Below are positions 57,369 to 64,000 of a stretch of 64,000 bases of DNA, in pieces (position 1 is the stretch's first letter; every line of letters begins with the position of its first letter). The notes under the pieces were generated by a model. That model did no database searches, was not told the DNA's origin, and was given only the letters and a program-made list of their open reading frames with translations. The position numbers and the translations under genes are program-made. The DNA is taken from assembly GCF_014651495.1 (NCBI RefSeq), contig NZ_BMWZ01000008.1, positions 1 through 64,000 on the forward strand, read 5' to 3'. Origin of the DNA: Algibacter mikhailovii (GTDB lineage: Bacteria; Bacteroidota; Bacteroidia; Flavobacteriales; Flavobacteriaceae).

Positions 57369-59684
57369 CTAGTTTGGAATGTTTAAATTAAGTCCCACAC
57401 TAAAGAATAGGGGTATGGTACTTACATGATTTACATAGGCAATGTCAAAATTAACCGGCCCTAAAATGGAATGGTATGAAAAGGTAGAACCTGCCGAAAA
57501 CAAGAAGCTCGTATCTACAGTGTCTATCCATTTTGAATCAGTATTACCCATGCCATTGAAAAATGAATCTATTTTGTCAAACCCCACAGAAGCCAGACTT
57601 GTGTAGGGGGTGATATAAATATTTCGAGCAGCATTAATCTGCAAGCCCAAATGTGTTTTTATAAATTGAGTAACAATTAATTCAGAATCACCTAAACCAC
57701 TAAAGGCATATGAATCCCGACGGTTTACTGGCAAATTACCACCCAGTGTATATTGCGCCCCTTTACCATTTTCTACAAATGAAATTTTACTGGATAGTTC
57801 TTTATCAATAAACGTTAAGCCCGTTGCGGCATTGATAATAAATGAAAACATGTTTTTAAAAGGTAGCCGTTTTTCAAATTCAAAACTAACTTTAGTAAAG
57901 CCATTGGTGGATCCAGCTTCATTATCGTTAATCGCTTCATCATATTGCACATTAATGTGGTGAATCACTGATCTTGCAATTCTGCCTTTAAAACGTGTCC
58001 CTTTTTCAGGGAAAAAGACTTTCTCCATACCATTATGTGCATAGTGAACCCCAATTTCGAGGTTGTCACTCGTATAGCGTCTTAAATCATAAATATTATT
58101 ATTTACGCTCGGGTCTAGCTTGGGTTTTGTTTTATTATGTTCATAATTGATATCCACGCCAAAATATTGCAGTAAAGGATTGAAATCTCTATTAAATTGA
58201 ATGTTCGATTTTAAAAAACTACTTTTTAATTCTTCCCCAATATTGCCATAAACATAATAGCTTTGCTTTGATTTCTGACCGTAAATTTGTCCGCGCCACC
58301 ACCATTTTTTAGTTTCACCAATGTTCTGTTGGTATTCTATTCTAAATTTTGGCTGTTCAGCGATATCCATACCAATTAATAAACGTGAAGAATAACCTAA
58401 AATATTTCTGCCTGTATAATTAGCAATGAGACCAACACCTTGCCTGGTATCATAATGGAGTGCACCGTTAATTTGGTTTTTTGCCTTTTCAAAACATGTG
58501 AGAACAAGTTTAATTCTATCGCCTTGTACTACCGCTCCATAGGTGATTTGATTAAATATTTCTGTTCCCATGGCTCTATCAATAGATTGGGCCAGTTCTT
58601 TTGAAGTATAATAAGTATTTGGTTTTATGTTCATTCGTGCTTTAAGTAAGCTCATATTTTCTGGGCTTACATCTCTATATTCTATTTCATGAAATATAAA
58701 CGCATCTTCAATTTTTGGCAATTCGTGTGGTTTCTTAGGGAATGCTTTAAGCGTTTCTGCTAAAGCGACCAGATCAGATAGTTTCTCTTGACTAGCAATT
58801 AATCCTTGCTGGTAAATTTCGGGCGATTTTACAAAGTCCTGGGTAGAATAGGTGAGGTTGGAATAATGGTCTATTAATATATTACAACGTTTTTGATTTT
58901 CAGGGTTTTTTAAATTACTGGTCATCATAGACGTTTGAAACAAAATGGTAGTAATTTCATTCAGTTTGTCAATTGGTTGCATGCCGCCGCCAACATCACT
59001 ACCAATAATAATATCAGCCCCTAATTCTTTGGCAACGTCTGTTGGGAAATTATTAAGCACCCCGCCATCAACTAGAAGTGTGCCTTTGTAAGGCACAGGT
59101 TCAAAAACACTTGGTATTGACATACTTGCCCTTATGGCTAAGCTTAAAGAACCATCCTTAATGACAACCTCTTTACCGTTCACTAAATCTGTAGTAACAG
59201 ACCGAAATGGAATGGGTAACTTATCAAAATCGTGAACATCATAAACCGGATATAAAAGGGAAGACAGTAATTCTCGTAGATTTTGATCCTTTAAAAGGGC
59301 TGGCTTTACCCTAGGTTTACCTTCAATAACATCTAAGTTTACGAGGTATCTATTAAATTCACTTTTTTCTTCAACCCCAACATCTCGCAATGAAATGGTT
59401 CCGCCAAGAACGTCATCCCAATTCACTTTCATGGTAAGGGCTTCTATCTCATCTCCAGAATAACCTGCCGCATAAAGTCCACCTATAACGCTACCCATAC
59501 TGGTACCCACTACTAAATCGGGTACAATACCTAGACTGTCCAGTTTTTGTAAAACGGGGATATGCGCCACACCTTTAGCGCCACCACCACTTAAAACCAA
59601 GGCTACTTTAGGTTTTTTGTCTTGGGCATTAGAAAAACATGTTATTAATAACAATAGAGAAAGAAGTAGGGAGTGCCGTTTCAT
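57369..59684 (-). CDS. Patatin-like phospholipase with outer membrane barrel
   Basis: 771 residues. Signal peptide (1-20), then a patatin domain with oxyanion loop SGGGAKG (32-38), nucleophile S62 in GTSMGS and Asp206 in VDGGVLNN (Ser-Asp dyad), followed by a POTRA-like segment (about 315-390) and a C-terminal beta barrel of the bacterial surface antigen (BamA/TamA, Omp85) type. This is the PlpD arrangement of type Vd autotransporters, although in Bacteroidota the patatin domain may stay on the inner leaflet side. It acts on phospholipids at the outer membrane. Confidence 0.9.
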   Translation of the reverse strand: MKRHSLLLSLLLLITCFSNAQDKKPKVALVLSGGGAKGVAHIPVLQKLDSLGIVPDLVVGTSMGSVIGGLYAAGYSGDEIEALTMKVNWDDVLGGTISLRDVGVEEKSEFNRYLVNLDVIEGKPRVKPALLKDQNLRELLSSLLYPVYDVHDFDKLPIPFRSVTTDLVNGKEVVIKDGSLSLAIRASMSIPSVFEPVPYKGTLLVDGGVLNNFPTDVAKELGADIIIGSDVGGGMQPIDKLNEITTILFQTSMMTSNLKNPENQKRCNILIDHYSNLTYSTQDFVKSPEIYQQGLIASQEKLSDLVALAETLKAFPKKPHELPKIEDAFIFHEIEYRDVSPENMSLLKARMNIKPNTYYTSKELAQSIDRAMGTEIFNQITYGAVVQGDRIKLVLTCFEKAKNQINGALHYDTRQGVGLIANYTGRNILGYSSRLLIGMDIAEQPKFRIEYQQNIGETKKWWWRGQIYGQKSKQSYYVYGNIGEELKSSFLKSNIQFNRDFNPLLQYFGVDINYEHNKTKPKLDPSVNNNIYDLRRYTSDNLEIGVHYAHNGMEKVFFPEKGTRFKGRIARSVIHHINVQYDEAINDNEAGSTNGFTKVSFEFEKRLPFKNMFSFIINAATGLTFIDKELSSKISFVENGKGAQYTLGGNLPVNRRDSYAFSGLGDSELIVTQFIKTHLGLQINAARNIYITPYTSLASVGFDKIDSFFNGMGNTDSKWIDTVDTSFLFSAGSTFSYHSILGPVNFDIAYVNHVSTIPLFFSVGLNLNIPN

Positions 59685-59695
59685 GAAATATTGAT

Positions 59696-59731
59696 AAAAA
59701 TGATATATTGAAATTTCAATATATCATTTTT
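59696..59731. repeat. Perfect 36-bp palindrome between the TonB receptor and patatin genes
   Basis: AAAAATGATATATTGAAA followed at once by its exact complement TTTCAATATATCATTTTT. It starts 8 bases after the TonB receptor stop and ends 12 bases before the patatin ATG (minus-strand order). With A/T runs at each end it can act as a terminator for the receptor gene; it could also be an operator for the patatin gene. Confidence 0.8.
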
Positions 59732-59738
59732 ATTTTAG

Positions 59739-62039
59739 TTAAAGTCTATAAGTAAGGCCAACATTAATATTTCTTCCCATATTGAAAATGTTATCAGCTC
59801 TTAACCTAGATAAATGGTTTATGTATTCTTGGTTAGCTAAGTTTGTTCCTGCAATGGTAAACGAAAGTTCTTTTTGAAATAAAGAAAAACGTCCTCCAAA
59901 ACCAGCACTTAAAAGGTTATAAGCTCCTGTTGCAACCTCATAAGGACTCACATTGTTTTGCGCGAATGTAGATTGTAGTTTAATAAAGGCGTACCCTTTT
60001 TTAAACCAAGACTTCTCAAATTCAACTCTAATTGTATTGTTTAAATTATTAGCCGGAATTAATGGTAAATAATCATCATTATTTTGTTTTCCGGTCACCA
60101 TTTCAAAACTACTTTCAAAATGCAACCAATCTAATGGGTGTGGGTGTAAATGGAGCCCGAATTCACCACCATAGAGATTCGCATCTTCTTGCAGATATGT
60201 AAATACAGGTTGACTATCTATAACATCACCAGTAGGAGAAATAAAGATGTAATCATTAACCATATTATAAAACCCGTTGGCGAAAACTTCAAAGTGTTCG
60301 TTTTTAAATTCTAAAGCTAAATCAGCTTGAAAACTTTGCTCGTTATTTAAATTGGGGTTACCAATTTCATAACGATTGGCACCATTATGATTCCCATCAG
60401 ATAATAATTCAGAAAGGTTCGGTGCTCTAAATCCTGTTGCTAAATTTATTCTGGCAGTGATGTTTTGCGATATATTGGTTTTAACTCCTGCAGCACCGTT
60501 GAAGCTATTGAAGTCTCTATTTAACCCATCAGAAACATTGATGTTTCTATGATCAAAACGGATACCTAGTTGTACATCAGCTTTTTCAAAATGAATATGC
60601 GAGGTAGCTAAAACACCAAAATCATTGGTAATGGCATCTGGGATTAATTCTTCTTCACCATAATTAGTATTAACTTGATTCATACCTTGAACTCCAACTA
60701 TGGTCTCAAATTTACCAAGATGCGGTAGGTGGTACTTAATATCATAATTTGCTGTTTTGAGCTTCATGTGCAGGGCAGCTTCTTGAAGTTCCTCATCATG
60801 ATCTTCGTGCTCTTCATCATGGTCATCATGATCATCATCATGATCTTCTTCGTGCTCATCATCATCATCATCATCATGATCGTCGTCGTCATCGTGATGC
60901 TCTTCATCCTCATGATGATGGTGGTCTTCAAACTCTTTTCTGTCATTGTAAATATAACCTAAGCTTATATCTAATTTAGAGTTATTGAAAAACAAAGTTG
61001 ATTTTGAACTGAACACATGATTAGTTAAATCTTGAAAAGGTAATAAGGGTGTTCTATTTGTGTTTTGTTCTCCAATTTCTTCCGGAATTCCAAGTTTAGA
61101 TTGATTAACATTATACCTGAATTCTGTTTTGAATGTATTTATTTGGTAGCCTAATCCAGCTTTAAAATCTTGTTCTCTAAATCGTGTATTTGTCACTCTG
61201 TAATCAGGGGTGTCATAATCTGCATGTTCAGCCATGCTTCCTCTAAAAAGAAATTTAAAATGCTCACCTGAACTTTTAAAACCTAGGTTAGAATTATAAC
61301 CTTGTGTATTGCTGTAATAATTTCCATTAATATCTCCGCTTGATGTGTTATTAGTAGCAAAGCGTTCAGGGTTTAAATATAAAACACCGCCAAGTGCATC
61401 ACTACCATAGAGCAGGGAGGCAGGGCCTTTAATAACTTCAACACTTTCGATACCAGCGTCACTTATACCTAAGCCATGTTCAGCACCATATTGTTGGTTT
61501 TCTAAGCGAACTCCTTGTGTGTAAACTAAAACACGATTGGAGCTTAAACCTCTAATCACAGGCTTTCCAATACTCATTCCTGTTGTAACGCTTTCAACAC
61601 CAGCTATGTTTGTTATGCCGTCAGAGAGGGTTACGGCACCACTAGCTTTTAAGTTTTCTATGGTTTCTTGCTCCACCATCATAACGTTATCCCGTTGTAA
61701 TTTATGAAAAGGTGTAGAAATAATAATGCCTTCCATTTCAATAGCCGTAGGTTTTAATTTAACGGTGATTTCAGTAGAGTTAGGAATGCTGATTTTTATG
61801 GATTGTTTTTCATATCCAATCATAGAAAAAAGCATGGTGTAATTACCAGCAGGTAAATTTTCTATTTTGAAATGACCATGGTCGTCGGACGATGTTCCTT
61901 TTTCAAGATCGGATATATAAATATTTACTAATTGTAGAGGTTGGTTCGTGTTTGCATCGGTAACACTACCCTGTACTAGATTTTGAGCATTTAAGCTTGT
62001 TATTGCTAATAATAGCAATACATTTAAAATTGTTTTCAT
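59739..62039 (-). CDS. TonB-dependent receptor with His/Asp/Glu-rich loop, probable metal uptake
   Basis: 766 residues. Signal peptide (1-18), carboxypeptidase-like domain (about 20-100), plug (about 115-225, with GKPVIRGLSSNRVLVYTQGVRLENQQYGAEHG) and a beta barrel ending in an aromatic/Leu terminus. Between barrel strands, about residues 368-420 consist almost only of His, Asp and Glu (DNA about 60780-60937, made of CAT/GAT-like codons), typical of outer membrane zinc receptors such as ZnuD, which has His-rich loops. It lies 63 bases after a small His-containing membrane protein gene. Zinc is the best guess; copper, nickel or cobalt are possible. Confidence 0.88.
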   Translation of the reverse strand: MKTILNVLLLLAITSLNAQNLVQGSVTDANTNQPLQLVNIYISDLEKGTSSDDHGHFKIENLPAGNYTMLFSMIGYEKQSIKISIPNSTEITVKLKPTAIEMEGIIISTPFHKLQRDNVMMVEQETIENLKASGAVTLSDGITNIAGVESVTTGMSIGKPVIRGLSSNRVLVYTQGVRLENQQYGAEHGLGISDAGIESVEVIKGPASLLYGSDALGGVLYLNPERFATNNTSSGDINGNYYSNTQGYNSNLGFKSSGEHFKFLFRGSMAEHADYDTPDYRVTNTRFREQDFKAGLGYQINTFKTEFRYNVNQSKLGIPEEIGEQNTNRTPLLPFQDLTNHVFSSKSTLFFNNSKLDISLGYIYNDRKEFEDHHHHEDEEHHDDDDDHDDDDDDEHEEDHDDDHDDHDEEHEDHDEELQEAALHMKLKTANYDIKYHLPHLGKFETIVGVQGMNQVNTNYGEEELIPDAITNDFGVLATSHIHFEKADVQLGIRFDHRNINVSDGLNRDFNSFNGAAGVKTNISQNITARINLATGFRAPNLSELLSDGNHNGANRYEIGNPNLNNEQSFQADLALEFKNEHFEVFANGFYNMVNDYIFISPTGDVIDSQPVFTYLQEDANLYGGEFGLHLHPHPLDWLHFESSFEMVTGKQNNDDYLPLIPANNLNNTIRVEFEKSWFKKGYAFIKLQSTFAQNNVSPYEVATGAYNLLSAGFGGRFSLFQKELSFTIAGTNLANQEYINHLSRLRADNIFNMGRNINVGLTYRL

Positions 62040-62102
62040 TATTATGAATTTGGATTAATAAAGAATCTAGCCGAAAAATTAATTTCAGCAATTTGTCTCA
62101 TA

Positions 62103-62435
62103 TTAAACCAATGACGGAGGACCGCGAAGCGAAAAATGTAAGCGCTGGTATTTGCTTAAGAATGAATACTGAGATAATATCTTTGAAGTTCCTTTTTTAA
62201 TTTGAAACAGTTCAAATACAGCAAGGGATATATTAAAATTAGTATTGAATTGAAATTTTTGGAATTCACAATCTAAGTCTACTTTATGGATATGTGTAGA
62301 ACTTTCTCCTGAACAAATTTCATGTTTATGATGTTCAAAAATATGAGCGAATTTAAAGGCTATAGGGAATGATAAAGTGAGCACCAAACCTAGGGTTAAT
62401 ACTTTAAATATAATATGCGTCCTATTAATTTTCAC
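62103..62435 (-). CDS. Small His/Cys-containing membrane protein upstream of the metal receptor
   Basis: 110 residues. One transmembrane segment (about 8-28), followed by a metal-binding-like stretch (HIFEHHKHEICSGESSTHIH, near 32-51) and DLDCEF; the C-terminus ends SLRGPPSLV. I recognise the pattern, a short anchored protein with clustered His and an RGPP-like tail beside TonB receptors in Bacteroidota, but it has no name I can support. The start is GTG at 62435, which shares one base with the stop of the previous gene, so translation is coupled. It may bind or pass on the imported metal. Confidence 0.72.
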   Translation of the reverse strand: MKINRTHIIFKVLTLGLVLTLSFPIAFKFAHIFEHHKHEICSGESSTHIHKVDLDCEFQKFQFNTNFNISLAVFELFQIKKGTSKILSQYSFLSKYQRLHFSLRGPPSLV

Positions 62436-62737
62436 TAATCCACAAAGCGCTTTAAACCAATTCTACGAAGCATTTTCTTTTCAAAATTCCAAAAGAATTT
62501 GTATTGACCAAATACCCATCCAAAAAAGACAAGCATAAATTGATAAACAATAAACAATAACAATATTCTAATTACCCAATATCCAAAACTTCCAAAGTTT
62601 TCGGTAGTTATATTAAGGACGTTTAAAATGGGTTTCCCTATATAGGAAGCTGTTGAACCTGTAATGGCAAAAACGATGAAGATTACTACAATCTGCCAAT
62701 TATGTTCAATGCCCCAACGTTGTTTTAATTTATTCAA
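62435..62737 (-). CDS. Small membrane protein, DUF6787-like
   Basis: About 100 residues from TTG at 62737; another TTG at 62755 is in frame but gives an unusual N-terminus. The family start (NKLKQRWGIEHNWQIVVIF) is followed by two transmembrane helices (about 16-34 and 55-78) and the basic end WNFEKKMLRRIGLKRF. Common in Flavobacteriaceae, function unknown. Second in a minus-strand series of four genes from DUF6146 to the TonB receptor. Confidence 0.75.
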   Translation of the reverse strand: MNKLKQRWGIEHNWQIVVIFIVFAITGSTASYIGKPILNVLNITTENFGSFGYWVIRILLLFIVYQFMLVFFGWVFGQYKFFWNFEKKMLRRIGLKRFVD

Positions 62738-62772
62738 AATACATATTTGATGCAAAAATAGATAAAACTTAA

Positions 62773-63213
62773 TTAAATACGAGGCTTAAAAGGACCTAAT
62801 CTTTGATTATAAGTTAACTGAAAATAAATAAAATAATTATAAAGTACGTAATTTACTTCATACCCATAGTCTATATTTTGTTGATAATTAATCTGCATTT
62901 CATAGAGGCTTGGGTTATATTGAGAAGGATTTAGGACGCGTTGATTCCATTCAATAACCATAATTCTATTTCTGCTTTCCATAAAAAATTGTGAATAGTA
63001 TCCTCTTTGTCTTGCTCTACTGGCTAGCCAGAAATTAAATCCAGGTTCGATAATAATAATTTCATATTCTAATTTATCGTTGGCTATCACCACGGTATCA
63101 TTGGCCTTTAAAGCTTCTAGTTTTTCATCTGCGGGGGGAGCTGTTTTGGCTTTTGGCGCTTTACAAGCTAAGGCAAAACAAATAATCAATAAGAGATAAA
63201 ATGCGTTTTTCAT
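62773..63213 (-). CDS. DUF6146 lipoprotein
   Basis: 146 residues. Lipoprotein signal MKNAFYLLLIICFALACKAP (lipobox ALAC). The remainder is compact: YEIIIIEPGFNFWLASRARQRGYYSQFFMESRN and a Tyr/Asn-rich C-terminus (NYVLYNYFIYFQLTYNQRLGP), matching the DUF6146 family of Bacteroidota. Function unknown. 35 bases separate it from the next gene. Confidence 0.8.
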   Translation of the reverse strand: MKNAFYLLLIICFALACKAPKAKTAPPADEKLEALKANDTVVIANDKLEYEIIIIEPGFNFWLASRARQRGYYSQFFMESRNRIMVIEWNQRVLNPSQYNPSLYEMQINYQQNIDYGYEVNYVLYNYFIYFQLTYNQRLGPFKPRI

Positions 63214-63236
63214 AATAATACTTTTAAGTTATTATA

Positions 63237-63244
63237 CAAATTTA
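63237..63244 (-). promoter_or_regulatory. Possible promoter (-7 box) of the DUF6146-metal receptor genes
   Basis: TAAATTTG on the minus strand, 24 bases before the DUF6146 start. No TTG at the usual distance, so only half of the consensus is met. Confidence 0.45.
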
Positions 63245-63350
63245 TAACGGCTATAGAAGCTAAAAAAAGGACATTGAGTAAACTCGCAATATCATTGAGT
63301 ATAATTAAAATATGGTCTTATTTAATTATAGTTGGAATGGTATTTAGTAA

Positions 63351-63381
63351 TACACGCCAAACCGTAGTGGTTTAGCGCGTA
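63351..63381. terminator. Hairpin downstream of the DUF937 gene
   Basis: Stem of 13 positions with 11 pairs (63351-63363 with 63369-63381), loop GTAGT. It lies 22 bases after the DUF937 stop on the minus strand but has a poor T run, so a terminator role is only probable. Confidence 0.5.
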
Positions 63382-63402
63382 TTCTAATAATGTATTTCTA
63401 TA

Positions 63403-64000
63403 TTATTTTCCTCCAAAAAGACCGCCTAACAAACCACCTAAACTGTCTTGTTTTTTGTCACCACCTAATAACATACCCGCAACATCATCAAGAGCACTTC
63501 CGTCGCCATCAGCATCTAAGAAGGATTCTAGAAGATTTTGCTCTTGGCCATTACTTCCTCCTAAAAGACCGCCTAAAAGATCTTCCATACCTCCAGAGGT
63601 GTTCACATTTTGATCCCTTGTTTGTTTACCCAGCATTCCCATTAAAAGCGGTGCGGCTATTTTAAGAATTTGAGCAACAGAACTAGCATCCATGCCTGTT
63701 TTTGCTCCTAAACTACTTTCTATAGTTTGTTGCTTAGTGCCCAAAACATGATCTAAAATTTTACCGCCATCATTGATAACACTGTCATCTACACCGCCGC
63801 CAAACAAATCATCAATATTGTCTAATATGCTCCCGTCATGTTGACCACTCAAGGCTGTCATTAAGCCTTCTGCACCTTGCGGTGTTGCTGCATTACGTTT
63901 CATCGCTGCCATTAAAACAGGGAGTCCCATGGCCAATACATCCTGCGTTTTGTTTTGCGGTTGATTGGTTTGCCCCGAAACACCGTTGATAATTGATTTT
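63403..64000 (-). CDS. DUF937 protein, 5' end outside the window
   Basis: The frame is open from the stop at 63403 through the window edge; in-frame sequence before the internal ATG (63930) reads IINGVSGQTNQPQNKTQDVL, which is the usual DUF937 N-terminal region, so the real start is outside. The visible 198 codons show LGAKTGMDASSVAQILKIAAPLLMGMLGKQT and a Gly/Leu/Asp-rich C-terminus (SLGGLLGGLFGGK). DUF937 (YidB-like) is cytoplasmic and of unknown function. Confidence applies to family and to truncation by the window. Confidence 0.88.
   Translation of the reverse strand, partial: KSIINGVSGQTNQPQNKTQDVLAMGLPVLMAAMKRNAATPQGAEGLMTALSGQHDGSILDNIDDLFGGGVDDSVINDGGKILDHVLGTKQQTIESSLGAKTGMDASSVAQILKIAAPLLMGMLGKQTRDQNVNTSGGMEDLLGGLLGGSNGQEQNLLESFLDADGDGSALDDVAGMLLGGDKKQDSLGGLLGGLFGGK

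Noticed and set aside
60729-60962. Open frames on both strands within the CAT/GAT-rich part of the TonB receptor gene.
   Set aside because: Low-complexity shadows of the His/Asp/Glu loop; they have no start signals and only repeat-like composition.

Overview
The window is about 64 kb of AT-rich chromosome from a bacterium of the Bacteroidota, almost certainly a member of the Flavobacteriaceae. The evidence is the gliding genes gldF and gldG, TonB-dependent receptors paired with surface lipoproteins, many families of unknown function typical of this group (DUF4249, DUF6095, DUF6146, DUF6787 type), a monomeric isocitrate dehydrogenase, several TTG starts, and promoters of the Bacteroidota form (TTG, 18-20 bases, TAnnTTTG). 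It is core chromosome; no prophage, insertion sequence, CRISPR array or tRNA was seen.

Layout. 1-93: 3' end of a 5S rRNA with its terminator, so an rRNA operon lies to the left. 0.2-5.8 kb: an exonuclease/GIY-YIG nuclease fusion, a Pif1-type helicase with HRDC and HTH domains, a DinB-fold protein, murQ and a small membrane protein. 6-9.2 kb: TonB receptor plus DUF4249 lipoprotein. 9.3-15.2 kb: monomeric isocitrate dehydrogenase, a long noncoding stretch, rplS and two tandem M28 peptidases. 15.3-21.9 kb: a universal stress protein, a very large TPR/histidine kinase/receiver/nucleotide cyclase protein, and a three-gene set (TsdA-like cytochrome, Tat-exported protein, DsrE-like protein) that suggests sulfur redox chemistry. 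22-34 kb: a proline-iminopeptidase-like lipoprotein, dnaN, the gldF-X-gldG block behind a SAM hydrolase operon, phoH, purC, and an unusual nucleotidyltransferase/GHMP-kinase-like fusion. 34-42.6 kb: short-chain fatty acid transporter, two peptidase-like proteins and a giant Asp-box (sortilin-like) protein.

43-57.4 kb is the most unusual part. Four intergenic gaps on the minus strand carry copies of one element: a tandem 21-bp-period operator, exactly 35 bp, a TAnnTTTG promoter box, an AATAGAAA start region, a short pseudoknot whose second helix differs in sequence but keeps pairing in each copy, an invariant stretch with a doubled GGTTAGTTT, and an intrinsic terminator. I read this as a four-member small RNA family under one regulator, probably of LytTR type.

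In the same region two short operons converge (48.9-56.9 kb): serine hydrolase plus ADP/ATP-translocase-like carrier with HEAT repeats, against an exported dikinase resembling the C-terminal half of plant glucan, water dikinase plus a second serine hydrolase. An ATP-using enzyme sent to the periplasm beside a nucleotide-carrier homologue suggests an uncharacterised envelope phosphorylation system.

57.4-64 kb: a patatin/outer membrane barrel protein, then a probable zinc or transition metal uptake operon (TonB receptor with a long His/Asp/Glu loop, and a small His-rich membrane protein), and a DUF937 gene cut by the window edge.
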